Positions 18,905 through 26,464 of a DNA stretch of 64,000 bases are shown one piece after another. Each line of letters starts with the position of its first letter. Position 1 is the stretch's first letter. The notes below the pieces were generated by a model. It was not told the DNA's origin and did not search any database. It saw only the letters and a program-made list of their open reading frames with translations. The stretch is from Flavobacterium sp. Sd200 (GTDB lineage Bacteria; Bacteroidota; Bacteroidia; Flavobacteriales; Flavobacteriaceae), in NCBI RefSeq assembly GCF_009826935.1, contig NZ_WUMN01000004.1:62001-126000 (forward strand), read 5' to 3'. Position numbers and translations under genes: made by a program.

Positions 18905-20617
18905 CTATTCCTTCACAAACTTTTCTTTCCAATCACCATAATTGGTTGTAAAAGAAATAACGTAGATACCTGTTTGCAGTTGGCTGACATCAATCGCACC
19001 ATTGTTCTGTATTTTTTGTTCTCGTATAATTTGCCCCAATGAATTGGCAATTTTGATACTGGTCACAGTAACCTCTATATTTTCTGGAAGTTTTATATTT
19101 AGAATGTCTTCGGTCGGATTGGGAAATAACTTAATAGATTTATCCAAATCGGCATAAGTATTTATTCCCAAACAACTTACAGTTAAATGTAAAACCATTG
19201 TTGTAGTCGTACCGCATTCATTAGTCATAAGGCAGGTGTAATCGCCGGCATCGCTTGCTTGAAGGTTGGTAAGGTTTAAAACACCTGTAGTTTGCCCAAT
19301 AACGTCCTGTTCATTTTTTTTCCATTGGTAATTTATAGCATTGGTGTTCTGCACATCATAATTGAAAGTTCCACCCGCGCAAGCGTCAAACGTATCTACA
19401 TCGAAAAAGTGATAGGAAGGCTTGCGGCAGATTTCGATGAGGTTTAAGGGTTTGTAAAATGTTGATACATAAGTAATCTCATTAGTAACTGCATCATATT
19501 TAAATATATTTCCATCTACGGTAATTCCCATAAAATAACCGTTACTGGTACGCATTAAAAATTGAGGATATCTAATAGGAGTGGTACAGAGATTTAAATA
19601 TTGTTTTACTTCGAGTACATTGGTAGTAGGAGTATATTCGTACAATGCACCAAAGTTATTGGTTGGGTCACAGCTTTGTGAAGCACCACCTTCTTCACAG
19701 ATACCATATATTTTACTATTATCCCCAATTACTAAATTAAAAGGACGTGCACCTATAGTCGGAAAGTCGAAGTCAATTTTTTTAGTATACGCATCGGTAT
19801 CGATATTAAATTCAAATAGTGTACCTCCTTTTAAATTATCTGGATCGTTGAATTCATTTATGCCACCACTTACACAGGTTCCATATAGTTTACCAACACT
19901 TGCTTCAACTAATTGATTTCTGGGCCCGGCTCCTTTAATTTCTCGTTGCGGACAAGTAATTGAATGTGCAAAACTTACGTTATTGGTAACAATGTCATAT
20001 TTAATAATATTCCCCAGATAAGGTAAGGGTGAAGTAACGTTTTGACAATAACCTCCATATGAAACACCGTAAATATACCCATTAGATGCTTTCATTAATT
20101 CACTGGTGAAAATGTTTTGATACAGTAACGGGTTTGAAAAAGTCATACTTTCGGTAGCGATATCATAATTATAAATTCTATTTTGCGTAGCACCACATAA
20201 TATTCCGGGTGTAGGTTCTATGACACCAATATCAGGATTTGAGTAGCCAATGTTGTCAGAACCAAAATAATGTAAGACGCTATATTTATTAAGTATTAAA
20301 TCATATTCAAACAACACACCTGCATTTGCATTAGTCACAACAGGTCCGGTTTCGCCACCAGCTACAGCAGTGCCATACAATTTTCCGTTACTAGCAAGAA
20401 ACAATCTGCCTAAGGGTCGATACCCCTGTATGGAGTCGAAATCGTGCATCACTTCGGGATTTTCACCATTAATATCATATTTTACAATTTTACCATAGTT
20501 AAAAGGAAACCCAGGGACATTCACATAATCCCCATCGTTTACACCCCAAAGTTCTTTTTGGGCGTAGGTATTAAACGTGTAAGCAAATAAAATACAGATA
20601 ATATAGATTGTTTTCAT
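18905..20617 (-). CDS. Secreted GloVer-repeat, Ig-like protein with T9SS sorting domain (second paralogue)
   Basis: Same layout as its neighbours: signal peptide (MKTIYIICILFAYTFNTYAQ), GloVer units (SNGKLYGTAVAGG, GVLFEYDLILNKYSVLHYFG), an Ig-like domain and a sorting domain (LFPNPTEDILNIKLP to KFVKE). It is the most divergent of the four, including in the Ig and sorting domains, which are nearly identical in the other three. I start at ATG 20617, two bases after the stop of the upstream paralogue; a longer reading from 20647 would add ten residues before a clear signal peptide. Confidence 0.85.
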   Translation of the reverse strand: MKTIYIICILFAYTFNTYAQKELWGVNDGDYVNVPGFPFNYGKIVKYDINGENPEVMHDFDSIQGYRPLGRLFLASNGKLYGTAVAGGETGPVVTNANAGVLFEYDLILNKYSVLHYFGSDNIGYSNPDIGVIEPTPGILCGATQNRIYNYDIATESMTFSNPLLYQNIFTSELMKASNGYIYGVSYGGYCQNVTSPLPYLGNIIKYDIVTNNVSFAHSITCPQREIKGAGPRNQLVEASVGKLYGTCVSGGINEFNDPDNLKGGTLFEFNIDTDAYTKKIDFDFPTIGARPFNLVIGDNSKIYGICEEGGASQSCDPTNNFGALYEYTPTTNVLEVKQYLNLCTTPIRYPQFLMRTSNGYFMGITVDGNIFKYDAVTNEITYVSTFYKPLNLIEICRKPSYHFFDVDTFDACAGGTFNYDVQNTNAINYQWKKNEQDVIGQTTGVLNLTNLQASDAGDYTCLMTNECGTTTTMVLHLTVSCLGINTYADLDKSIKLFPNPTEDILNIKLPENIEVTVTSIKIANSLGQIIREQKIQNNGAIDVSQLQTGIYVISFTTNYGDWKEKFVKE

Positions 20618-20619
20618 AC

Positions 20620-22374
20620 TTACTTCTTGATAAACCTTGATTGCCATTCCCCTTTATCAGTAGTTAGCTTTACTATATATATACCTTTAGTAAAAGTACC
20701 AACCTTAATATCACTATAGTTAGATTTGTCTGCATATACTTCCTGTCCCAGCAGATTGTAAATTGCCACACTTGTAACCATAAAATTTGGGTTTTCAGGT
20801 AGTTTGATGTTAATTATGTCCTCTGTAGGGTTAGGATATAATAATATCGCATTTTTATAGCCTATGGCCTCGTCAAGCCCCATGCAGGCTTCTATGGTAA
20901 GATGTATCGGTATGGTGATCGTTGTTCCGCATTCATTGACCATTTCACAGATATAATTACCACTATCGGATACTTCCAAGTCATTTAGATTCAATACGCC
21001 TGTTGTTTGGGACGCTATGATTTGGTCATTTTTCTTCCATGTATATGTCTCGGCATTTGTGTTGTGTAAGTCAAATGTAAAAGCCTCTCCTTCACAAATA
21101 GTATAAACATCATTTTCTATATAAGAATAAGATGGTTTGCGGCAGATCTCGGTTAACGACTCTGATACATTTGCGTTAAGAGGAATAGGAATGCCAAAAG
21201 TAGTTGGCATAACAACTGAATTATCTGTTGCACTAAATTTAAAGACTCCGAATGAAGAAATACCAAAATAATCTCCAGTTGAGGATTTCACCAGCGAGGT
21301 CGGATTTGCACTTGTAAAGTAATCAGGTGTTCCCTGATGATTTCCGAAATTATGGAGCACATTTATAGTGTTTGTAAATGGCAGATATTCAAACACAGTA
21401 CCACGGTGCTCCGTGTATGTTATTTCATTTGTGCTGTTAAAATAAATATTAGTTCCTCCATTTTCGCAAATTCCATATAGTGTACCGTTCTCCCCATTCA
21501 CGATATCCTTTGGGCCACTTCCAAGGTTATCTCCATCGAAATCGATTTTTTTGGTGAATGTATTGGTGTTGATATCAAATTCGAACACGGTACCATCTCC
21601 AGGAGTCGCATTACCACCTCCCGATGTAATACCAAATAGCTTTCCCGGAATTGCTTCAATAAACTCACCACTAAACCTTATGCCCTCGCTGCCGTCGCAC
21701 TGCAGCTGATATACCTGCTGTATGCTATTATTAATGATGTCTACCTTGATAATTGTGCCAAAATTGTTAGGCCCTACCGAGTTAACCCCAGGACAATAGG
21801 AGTCTTTTGTGGTGCAATATAAAAAACCGTTGGAGGCCTTAAATATCCCCCCGTCGAAACTATCGCCCGCAGCTCCGGTTAAATAACTAAAGACTTCGGT
21901 TGCCAGATCATAACTAAATATCTTATTTGAAATACTTCCATATAACTTGCCCTCAACAGGTTCCAACATGCGTGTGCCGAAGATGCCATTTGGAGCCCGT
22001 CTATCAAAATAATGTACTACCCTATACCTATTAAAAACAAGGTCATATTCATACAAGACACCAAAACCATTATCGTTGAAAGGTACGGGAGGTTCAATCT
22101 GGTTTCCTCCGGCTATTGTCATTCCATATAACTTACCGTTAGAGGCCAAAAATAGTTTTCCTTTCGGTGTTTTACCGGTGGCAAAATCTAAAAACTCATG
22201 CACTATCGTCGGGTTTTGGCCATTGCTATCGTATTTGGTTATGTTTCCCTTGTATCCGGTAGAATTTTCACCGCCATCATCAATGCCTTTGTTAACACCC
22301 CAAAATTCTCTTTGGGAAAACATGCTATAGCTGCTAAGAATGCAGGCAATGTAGCAGAAGAATAATTTTTTCAC
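20620..22374 (-). CDS. Secreted GloVer-repeat, Ig-like protein with T9SS sorting domain (first paralogue)
   Basis: First gene of the tandem array. The 584-residue product has a signal peptide, GloVer repeats (SNGKLYGMTIAGG, GTVFEFDINTNTFTKKIDFD, NGTLYGICENGG), an Ig-like domain near 415-497 and a type A T9SS sorting domain near 509-584 (LYPNPTEDIINIKLP to RFIKK). Its N-terminal two thirds is nearly identical to the frameshifted fourth paralogue, while its C-terminal third matches the third paralogue as well, a patchwork expected from recombination. Likely exported across the outer membrane and attached to or released from the surface. Confidence 0.86.
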   Translation of the reverse strand: MKKLFFCYIACILSSYSMFSQREFWGVNKGIDDGGENSTGYKGNITKYDSNGQNPTIVHEFLDFATGKTPKGKLFLASNGKLYGMTIAGGNQIEPPVPFNDNGFGVLYEYDLVFNRYRVVHYFDRRAPNGIFGTRMLEPVEGKLYGSISNKIFSYDLATEVFSYLTGAAGDSFDGGIFKASNGFLYCTTKDSYCPGVNSVGPNNFGTIIKVDIINNSIQQVYQLQCDGSEGIRFSGEFIEAIPGKLFGITSGGGNATPGDGTVFEFDINTNTFTKKIDFDGDNLGSGPKDIVNGENGTLYGICENGGTNIYFNSTNEITYTEHRGTVFEYLPFTNTINVLHNFGNHQGTPDYFTSANPTSLVKSSTGDYFGISSFGVFKFSATDNSVVMPTTFGIPIPLNANVSESLTEICRKPSYSYIENDVYTICEGEAFTFDLHNTNAETYTWKKNDQIIASQTTGVLNLNDLEVSDSGNYICEMVNECGTTITIPIHLTIEACMGLDEAIGYKNAILLYPNPTEDIINIKLPENPNFMVTSVAIYNLLGQEVYADKSNYSDIKVGTFTKGIYIVKLTTDKGEWQSRFIKK

Positions 22375-22482
22375 GAAATAATTAGTTTGTTTGGTTTACT
22401 TTATAACATTTAAAATGCAATTAACCCTATGGTTAAAGTTAAAAGAAAATGCTTTATTGTTAGTAGGATAGGGGTAAAAAAA

Positions 22483-22509
22483 ATCCCTGATAAAAAATTT
22501 ATCAGGGAT
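22483..22509 (-). terminator. Hairpin duplicated from the lptB terminator
   Basis: A 12-bp perfect stem ATCCCTGATAAA/TTTATCAGGGAT with AAA loop, followed on the minus strand by a T-rich run. Sequence and flanks match the hairpin after lptB at 23367-23392. It ends the minus-strand transcript through the epimerase-like gene. Confidence 0.8.
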
Positions 22510-22519
22510 CGTATGTTGT

Positions 22520-22606
22520 TTAGCGAGGTTCAAAGTTCTGCCCGAAATAAACCTTGCGTACCATTTCGCCCTTTACAAGTTCTTGCGGATTGCCTGTCTT
22601 CAGGAT
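22520..22606 (-). pseudogene. Remnant of an lptB 3' end
   Basis: Reading the minus strand gives ILKTGNPQELVKGE then MVRKVYFGQNFEPR and a stop, clearly homologous to ILKAGKPEELVQDE and MVRKVYLGQNFELR near the end of lptB at 23412. Homology stops at about 22606 and no start, Walker motifs or upstream part remain. The copy lacks the 28 or so C-terminal residues of the present lptB and ends directly at the terminator. It is a fragment and should not make a protein. Confidence 0.85.
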
Positions 22607-22635
22607 TGAATTTTTAGAAGATGTAAAATAAGGTA

Positions 22636-23295
22636 TTATAACTTTGCCAATTTATTAATATCTTCAACTTCCAATATTTGTTTTTCATAGACTTTTGATA
22701 CACTGTTTATCATAGAAAAACCTACCTGTTGCATAGTACTTGTCATGTGGGGCATTAAAAATTTAAATAGGGGTGACAAAAAACTTATGGTTTTGTAATA
22801 CCCCTTTACATTTTGTTGACCTTTGTAAGGTTTCATAAATGCAGGCCTGAAATTGTAAACCCTTTTAAAAGGCAGTTGCATTAAAGCATTTTCTGTTTTG
22901 CCCTTTACACGTGCCCACATGGCTCCTTTTTTTTCTGTACCATCCGTATTGGCACCCGAAATATGGCAAAAAATCATTTGTGGGTTTATGTCTACAAGTA
23001 CTTTGGCAAAGTTAAGCGTGGTAGTGTATGTGATTTGCGTGTACTCGGTTTCGCCCATACCCAACGAGCTTATGCCTGCACAGTAAAAGCATGCATCATA
23101 ACCGTCTAAATTATCTTTGTATTGTTCAATATCCATAAAATCAGGAACAATAAGTTCTCTTAGTTTTGAGTGTTTAACCCCGGTATAAGGTTTTCGGGTT
23201 ATGATAAGTATCTCCTCCACTTCAGGATGTTCAAAGCACGCAAACAAGACGCCCTCACCAACAAGCCCGGTAGCCCCTGTGTGTATTATTTTCAT
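22636..23295 (-). CDS. NAD(P)-binding epimerase-like protein (YbjT/HTATIP2 type)
   Basis: An atypical SDR of 219 residues with the nucleotide-binding motif HTGATGLVGEGVL at the N-terminus and the conserved FCHISGANTDG and NFRPAFMKP segments. Substrate unknown; relatives are annotated NAD-dependent epimerase or oxidoreductase. It sits between lptB and a duplicated lptB 3' fragment with terminator, so it appears to have been inserted after lptB by an event that copied the target end. No operon partner is evident. Confidence 0.82.
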   Translation of the reverse strand: MKIIHTGATGLVGEGVLFACFEHPEVEEILIITRKPYTGVKHSKLRELIVPDFMDIEQYKDNLDGYDACFYCAGISSLGMGETEYTQITYTTTLNFAKVLVDINPQMIFCHISGANTDGTEKKGAMWARVKGKTENALMQLPFKRVYNFRPAFMKPYKGQQNVKGYYKTISFLSPLFKFLMPHMTSTMQQVGFSMINSVSKVYEKQILEVEDINKLAKL

Positions 23296-23366
23296 AAGTA
23301 TATAGATTTATAACAAATCTCTGAAAAATAAGATGAGGTCATTTTGTTGTACGGCTCAAATAAAAA

Positions 23367-23392
23367 ATCCCCGATAAAACTTTATCAGGGAT
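23367..23392 (-). terminator. lptB terminator
   Basis: A 12-bp stem with one wobble pair in the minus-strand RNA (AUCCCUGAUAAA with UUUAUCGGGGAU) followed by T6, 20 nt after the lptB stop. It closes the kdsD-tatC-lptB transcript. Confidence 0.8.
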
Positions 23393-23411
23393 CGTATATT
23401 GTTTAGCGGCA

Positions 23412-24215
23412 TTAAAAATTTTCCTGGTCGGGTACGGTTGGATCGTCATCCGAAGTGGCAGTATTTTTAGGCTTGTTGAAATCTATTTTTGTTTTGCGGA
23501 GCTCAAAGTTCTGACCCAGATATACCTTACGCACCATTTCGTCCTGTACAAGTTCTTCGGGTTTGCCTGCTTTCAGGATCCCTCCCTCAAACATAAGATA
23601 GGTTTTATCAGTAATGGCGAGAGTTTCCTGTACGTTGTGGTCGGTTATAAGGATGCCAATGTTCTTATTTTTAAGCTGGGCTACAATGCGCTGAATATCT
23701 TCTACCGCAACAGGGTCTACCCCGGCAAAAGGTTCGTCGAGCAAAATAAACTTAGGATCTGTTGCCAGTGCACGGGCAATCTCTGTTCGGCGGCGCTCAC
23801 CCCCCGAAAGCAGGTCGCCACGATTGGTGCGTATGTGTTGCAGGGAGAACTCATTTATAAGTTCTTCCATTTTAGCCTCCTGTTCTTTTTTAGACAGCTT
23901 TGTAAGTTGTAATACGCTCAATATGTTGTCTTCAATGCTCAGCTTCCTGAATACCGATGCCTCCTGTGCCAAATAGCCAATGCCGTTTTGGGCACGCTTG
24001 TACATAGGGAAATCGGTAATTTCCATGTCGTCAAGAAATATATTGCCACTGTTAGGTTTTACCAATCCCACGATCATGTAAAACGAGGTTGTTTTGCCGG
24101 CACCATTAGGTCCCAAAAGCCCTACGATCTCGCCTTGGTTTACCTCTACCGATATGCCTTTAACAACGCTGCGGCCTTTGTATGTTTTTATCAGGTTATC
24201 TGCCCTTAACTTCAT
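23412..24215 (-). CDS. lptB: LPS export ABC transporter ATP-binding protein LptB
   Basis: The cytoplasmic ATPase of the LptBFG complex that extracts lipopolysaccharide from the inner membrane. Visible are Walker A GPNGAGKTT, Q-loop LAQEAS, signature LSGGERRRTEIARAL, Walker B ILLDEPFAGVDP and the switch His in ITDHNVQE. The 267-residue product carries about 30 extra C-terminal residues rich in Lys, Asp and Thr compared with E. coli LptB. Last gene of a likely operon kdsD-tatC-AhpD-like-lptB, which fits a role in LPS since KdsD begins Kdo synthesis. Confidence 0.95.
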   Translation of the reverse strand: MKLRADNLIKTYKGRSVVKGISVEVNQGEIVGLLGPNGAGKTTSFYMIVGLVKPNSGNIFLDDMEITDFPMYKRAQNGIGYLAQEASVFRKLSIEDNILSVLQLTKLSKKEQEAKMEELINEFSLQHIRTNRGDLLSGGERRRTEIARALATDPKFILLDEPFAGVDPVAVEDIQRIVAQLKNKNIGILITDHNVQETLAITDKTYLMFEGGILKAGKPEELVQDEMVRKVYLGQNFELRKTKIDFNKPKNTATSDDDPTVPDQENF

Positions 24216-24224
24216 AGCTGTATA

Positions 24225-24584
24225 TTAAATTGATGCATTGCCCTGCTGCTCCAGTGCTTCCCAAAACTCGTAGGCACGGCGCAGGTGCGGTATAACAATA
24301 GTGCCGCCCACAAGGGTTGCAATGCTTAGTGCTTCCATAACTTCGGCTTTGTTAAGGCCTTCTTTGTAGCTGGTTTCCAAATGATATTTTACACAATCAT
24401 CGCAACGCAGCACTGCCGATGCCACAAGTCCCAACAGTTCTTTGGTTTTAACATCGAGGGCACCCGGCATATAAGCATTGGTGTCGAGGTTAAAAATACG
24501 TTTTATAACCTTATTATCGTCGGCCAAAAGTTTTTCGTTCATCTTTTGGCGGTAGTCGTTAAACTCCTGTACTAAATCTGCCAT
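24225..24584 (-). CDS. Carboxymuconolactone decarboxylase/AhpD-like protein
   Basis: A 119-residue helical protein of the CMD family with the CxxC-x3-H motif (RCDDCVKYH) typical of AhpD-type peroxidase reductants. It lies 3 bp after tatC and 9 bp before lptB, an arrangement common in flavobacteria. The physiological partner is not known; a disulfide-exchange role is inferred from the motif only. Confidence 0.88.
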   Translation of the reverse strand: MADLVQEFNDYRQKMNEKLLADDNKVIKRIFNLDTNAYMPGALDVKTKELLGLVASAVLRCDDCVKYHLETSYKEGLNKAEVMEALSIATLVGGTIVIPHLRRAYEFWEALEQQGNASI

Positions 24585-24587
24585 GGT

Positions 24588-25406
24588 TTATGCTGTCTTT
24601 TTAGGTGTTTTGTTCATTCGTGCTGCAATAAGTATGCTTGCTTCATACAATATAACCAATGGTATGGTAACTGTCATCTGGCTAATAACATCGGGTGGGG
24701 TTACCACAGCGGCCAAAATAAGTATAATTACAAAGGCATAGCGGCGGTATTCTCTCAAAAACCCTGCCGTAACCAGCCCAAGTTTGGCAAGAAAATAAAT
24801 AACAATAGGTAGTTCGAACACCAGCCCGCATGATAACACAGTGGTTTTAATGAGGCTAAGGTAAGAGTCGATGTCTATATTATTCTCCACTACATCGCTA
24901 ATTCGGTAGTTGCCCAAAAAATTAATAGAGAGCGGCATGATAAGGTAGTAACCAAACAGCACGCCCAAAAAGAATAAAAACGATGTGGAAATGATAAACG
25001 ATACAGCACTTTTTTTCTCGTTGTCATACAATGCCGGGCGTATAAATTTCCAGAACTCCCATAAAATAAAAGGAAAAGCAAGTATAAGTCCTGCCGTTAC
25101 AGATGTCCATATGTCGGTAGAGAACTGCCCGTCCATGGTGCGGCTCTGTATGCTAAACGGAATTTCGGTTACGCAAAAGCTTTTATCAAGATCGTATTTA
25201 TTTGCCAGATCGCAAAAAATGCGATAAGTAATAAAGTCTGATTTTTTAGGGGCAAATATAATATTGTCAAAAATATAGCCACTAAATGCAAAGGCAACAC
25301 AGGCACCTATAAGTATGGCAATACTGCTCCTTACAAGCAGCCACCTAAGTTCTTCAAGATGATCCAGGAACGACATTTCGCCGCCCTTATTTTTGTTTTT
25401 CGCCAT
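24588..25406 (-). CDS. tatC: Twin-arginine translocase subunit TatC
   Basis: The receptor subunit of the Tat pathway that exports folded proteins with twin-arginine signals. The 272-residue protein has the N-terminal SFLDHLEELRWLLVR motif and six membrane helices, with the family's conserved FWKFIRPALYDNEKK segment. The loop after helix 1 is longer than in E. coli TatC, as in other Bacteroidetes. Starts 4 bp after kdsD in the same operon. tatA genes are not in the window. Confidence 0.94.
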   Translation of the reverse strand: MAKNKNKGGEMSFLDHLEELRWLLVRSSIAILIGACVAFAFSGYIFDNIIFAPKKSDFITYRIFCDLANKYDLDKSFCVTEIPFSIQSRTMDGQFSTDIWTSVTAGLILAFPFILWEFWKFIRPALYDNEKKSAVSFIISTSFLFFLGVLFGYYLIMPLSINFLGNYRISDVVENNIDIDSYLSLIKTTVLSCGLVFELPIVIYFLAKLGLVTAGFLREYRRYAFVIILILAAVVTPPDVISQMTVTIPLVILYEASILIAARMNKTPKKTA

Positions 25407-25410
25407 AGCT

Positions 25411-26376
25411 TTACAGTATCCCTTCTTTTAAAATATCGTGCAGGTGCAGCACGCCTTTATATTCGTTACCGTCTACTACCACAAGCTGTGTAATAGAGTG
25501 GTTTTCCATAATGTTGAATGCCTTTACCACCATATCGTGGCTGGTAATGGTTTTGGGGTTGCGCGTCATTACATCGAAAGCCGTAACCCCGGCAATATTG
25601 TCGCGGTCGTTCAGCATGCGCCTAATATCACCGTCTGTAATAATACCTATTACTTTATCTTCTTCAATAACTGCTGTAACACCAAGTCTTTTAGCCGATA
25701 TTTCGTGTATGGCAACTTTTACGCTGTCGCCTGGTTTTACCATAGGCTTGTGGGTGCCGTCCAGCATGTCGCCCACACGCAGCAAAAGCCTTTTGCCTAA
25801 TGCACCTCCCGGATGGTATTTTGCAAAATCATCGCTGGTAAAACCTTTAAGTTCCATAAGGCAAATGGCAAGTGCATCGCCCAATACAAGTTGTGCTGTT
25901 GTGCTGTTGGTAGGGGCAAGGTTTATAGGATCGGCCTCTTTTTCTACATACGCATTCAATACATAATCGGATTGCTTTCCTAAAAACGACGTTTTGTTTG
26001 CTGTGATTCCAATAAGGGTGTTACCATCGCGTTTTAGCAAAGGGGCAAGTACTTTAATTTCGGGGCTATTGCCGCTTTTGGAGATGCAGATAATAACATC
26101 ATCAGGCTGTACCATTCCCAAATCGCCATGAATTGCCTCGGCAGCATGTAAAAACAATGCGGGTGTTCCTGTAGAGTTTAGGGTTGCTACAATTTTAGAG
26201 GCTATTAGCGCACTTTTGCCTATGCCTGTAACCACAAGTCGGCCTTTACTGTTGTAAATGGCTGTAACGGCGTTGGCAAAATCATCGTCAAGGTATTGTG
26301 TCAGTGCGGCAATGCTCTCACTTTCAGAAAGTATGGTTTTTCTGGCAGAGGCCAGTATTGCTTCGTTATTGGTCAA
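25411..26376 (-). CDS. kdsD: KpsF/GutQ-type arabinose-5-phosphate isomerase
   Basis: Interconverts ribulose-5-phosphate and arabinose-5-phosphate, the first step of Kdo synthesis for LPS. The 321-residue protein has a SIS domain (VTGIGKSALIASKIVATLNSTG, SKSGNSPEI, HPGGALGKRL) and two C-terminal CBS domains (IGIITDGDIRRML, FNIMENHSITQLVVVDGNEYKGV). First gene of the minus-strand operon, divergent from recQ with an 88-bp intergenic region. Confidence 0.93.
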   Translation of the reverse strand: MTNNEAILASARKTILSESESIAALTQYLDDDFANAVTAIYNSKGRLVVTGIGKSALIASKIVATLNSTGTPALFLHAAEAIHGDLGMVQPDDVIICISKSGNSPEIKVLAPLLKRDGNTLIGITANKTSFLGKQSDYVLNAYVEKEADPINLAPTNSTTAQLVLGDALAICLMELKGFTSDDFAKYHPGGALGKRLLLRVGDMLDGTHKPMVKPGDSVKVAIHEISAKRLGVTAVIEEDKVIGIITDGDIRRMLNDRDNIAGVTAFDVMTRNPKTITSHDMVVKAFNIMENHSITQLVVVDGNEYKGVLHLHDILKEGIL

Positions 26377-26397
26377 TCTTACGAAAAGTTTAAAAAG

Positions 26398-26427
26398 TTG
26401 TGTTTGTCAAAGATTTTTGTATCTTTA
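26398..26427 (+). promoter_or_regulatory. recQ promoter
   Basis: TTG at 26398-26400, a 19-nt spacer and TATCTTTA at 26420-26427 match the Bacteroidetes -33/-7 layout. The start codon at 26465 is 37 nt downstream. Confidence 0.65.
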
Positions 26428-26464
26428 TATTCTGCAAATTTATGTAAATTACTATAATGATATA

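Noticed and set aside
22429..22617. 62-codon plus-strand frame after the GloVer array
   Set aside because: It is antisense to the lptB remnant and its terminator and has no independent support.
26258..26464. 69-codon upstream extension of RecQ
   Set aside because: It is antisense to kdsD and lies upstream of the recQ promoter; the family start is at 26465.
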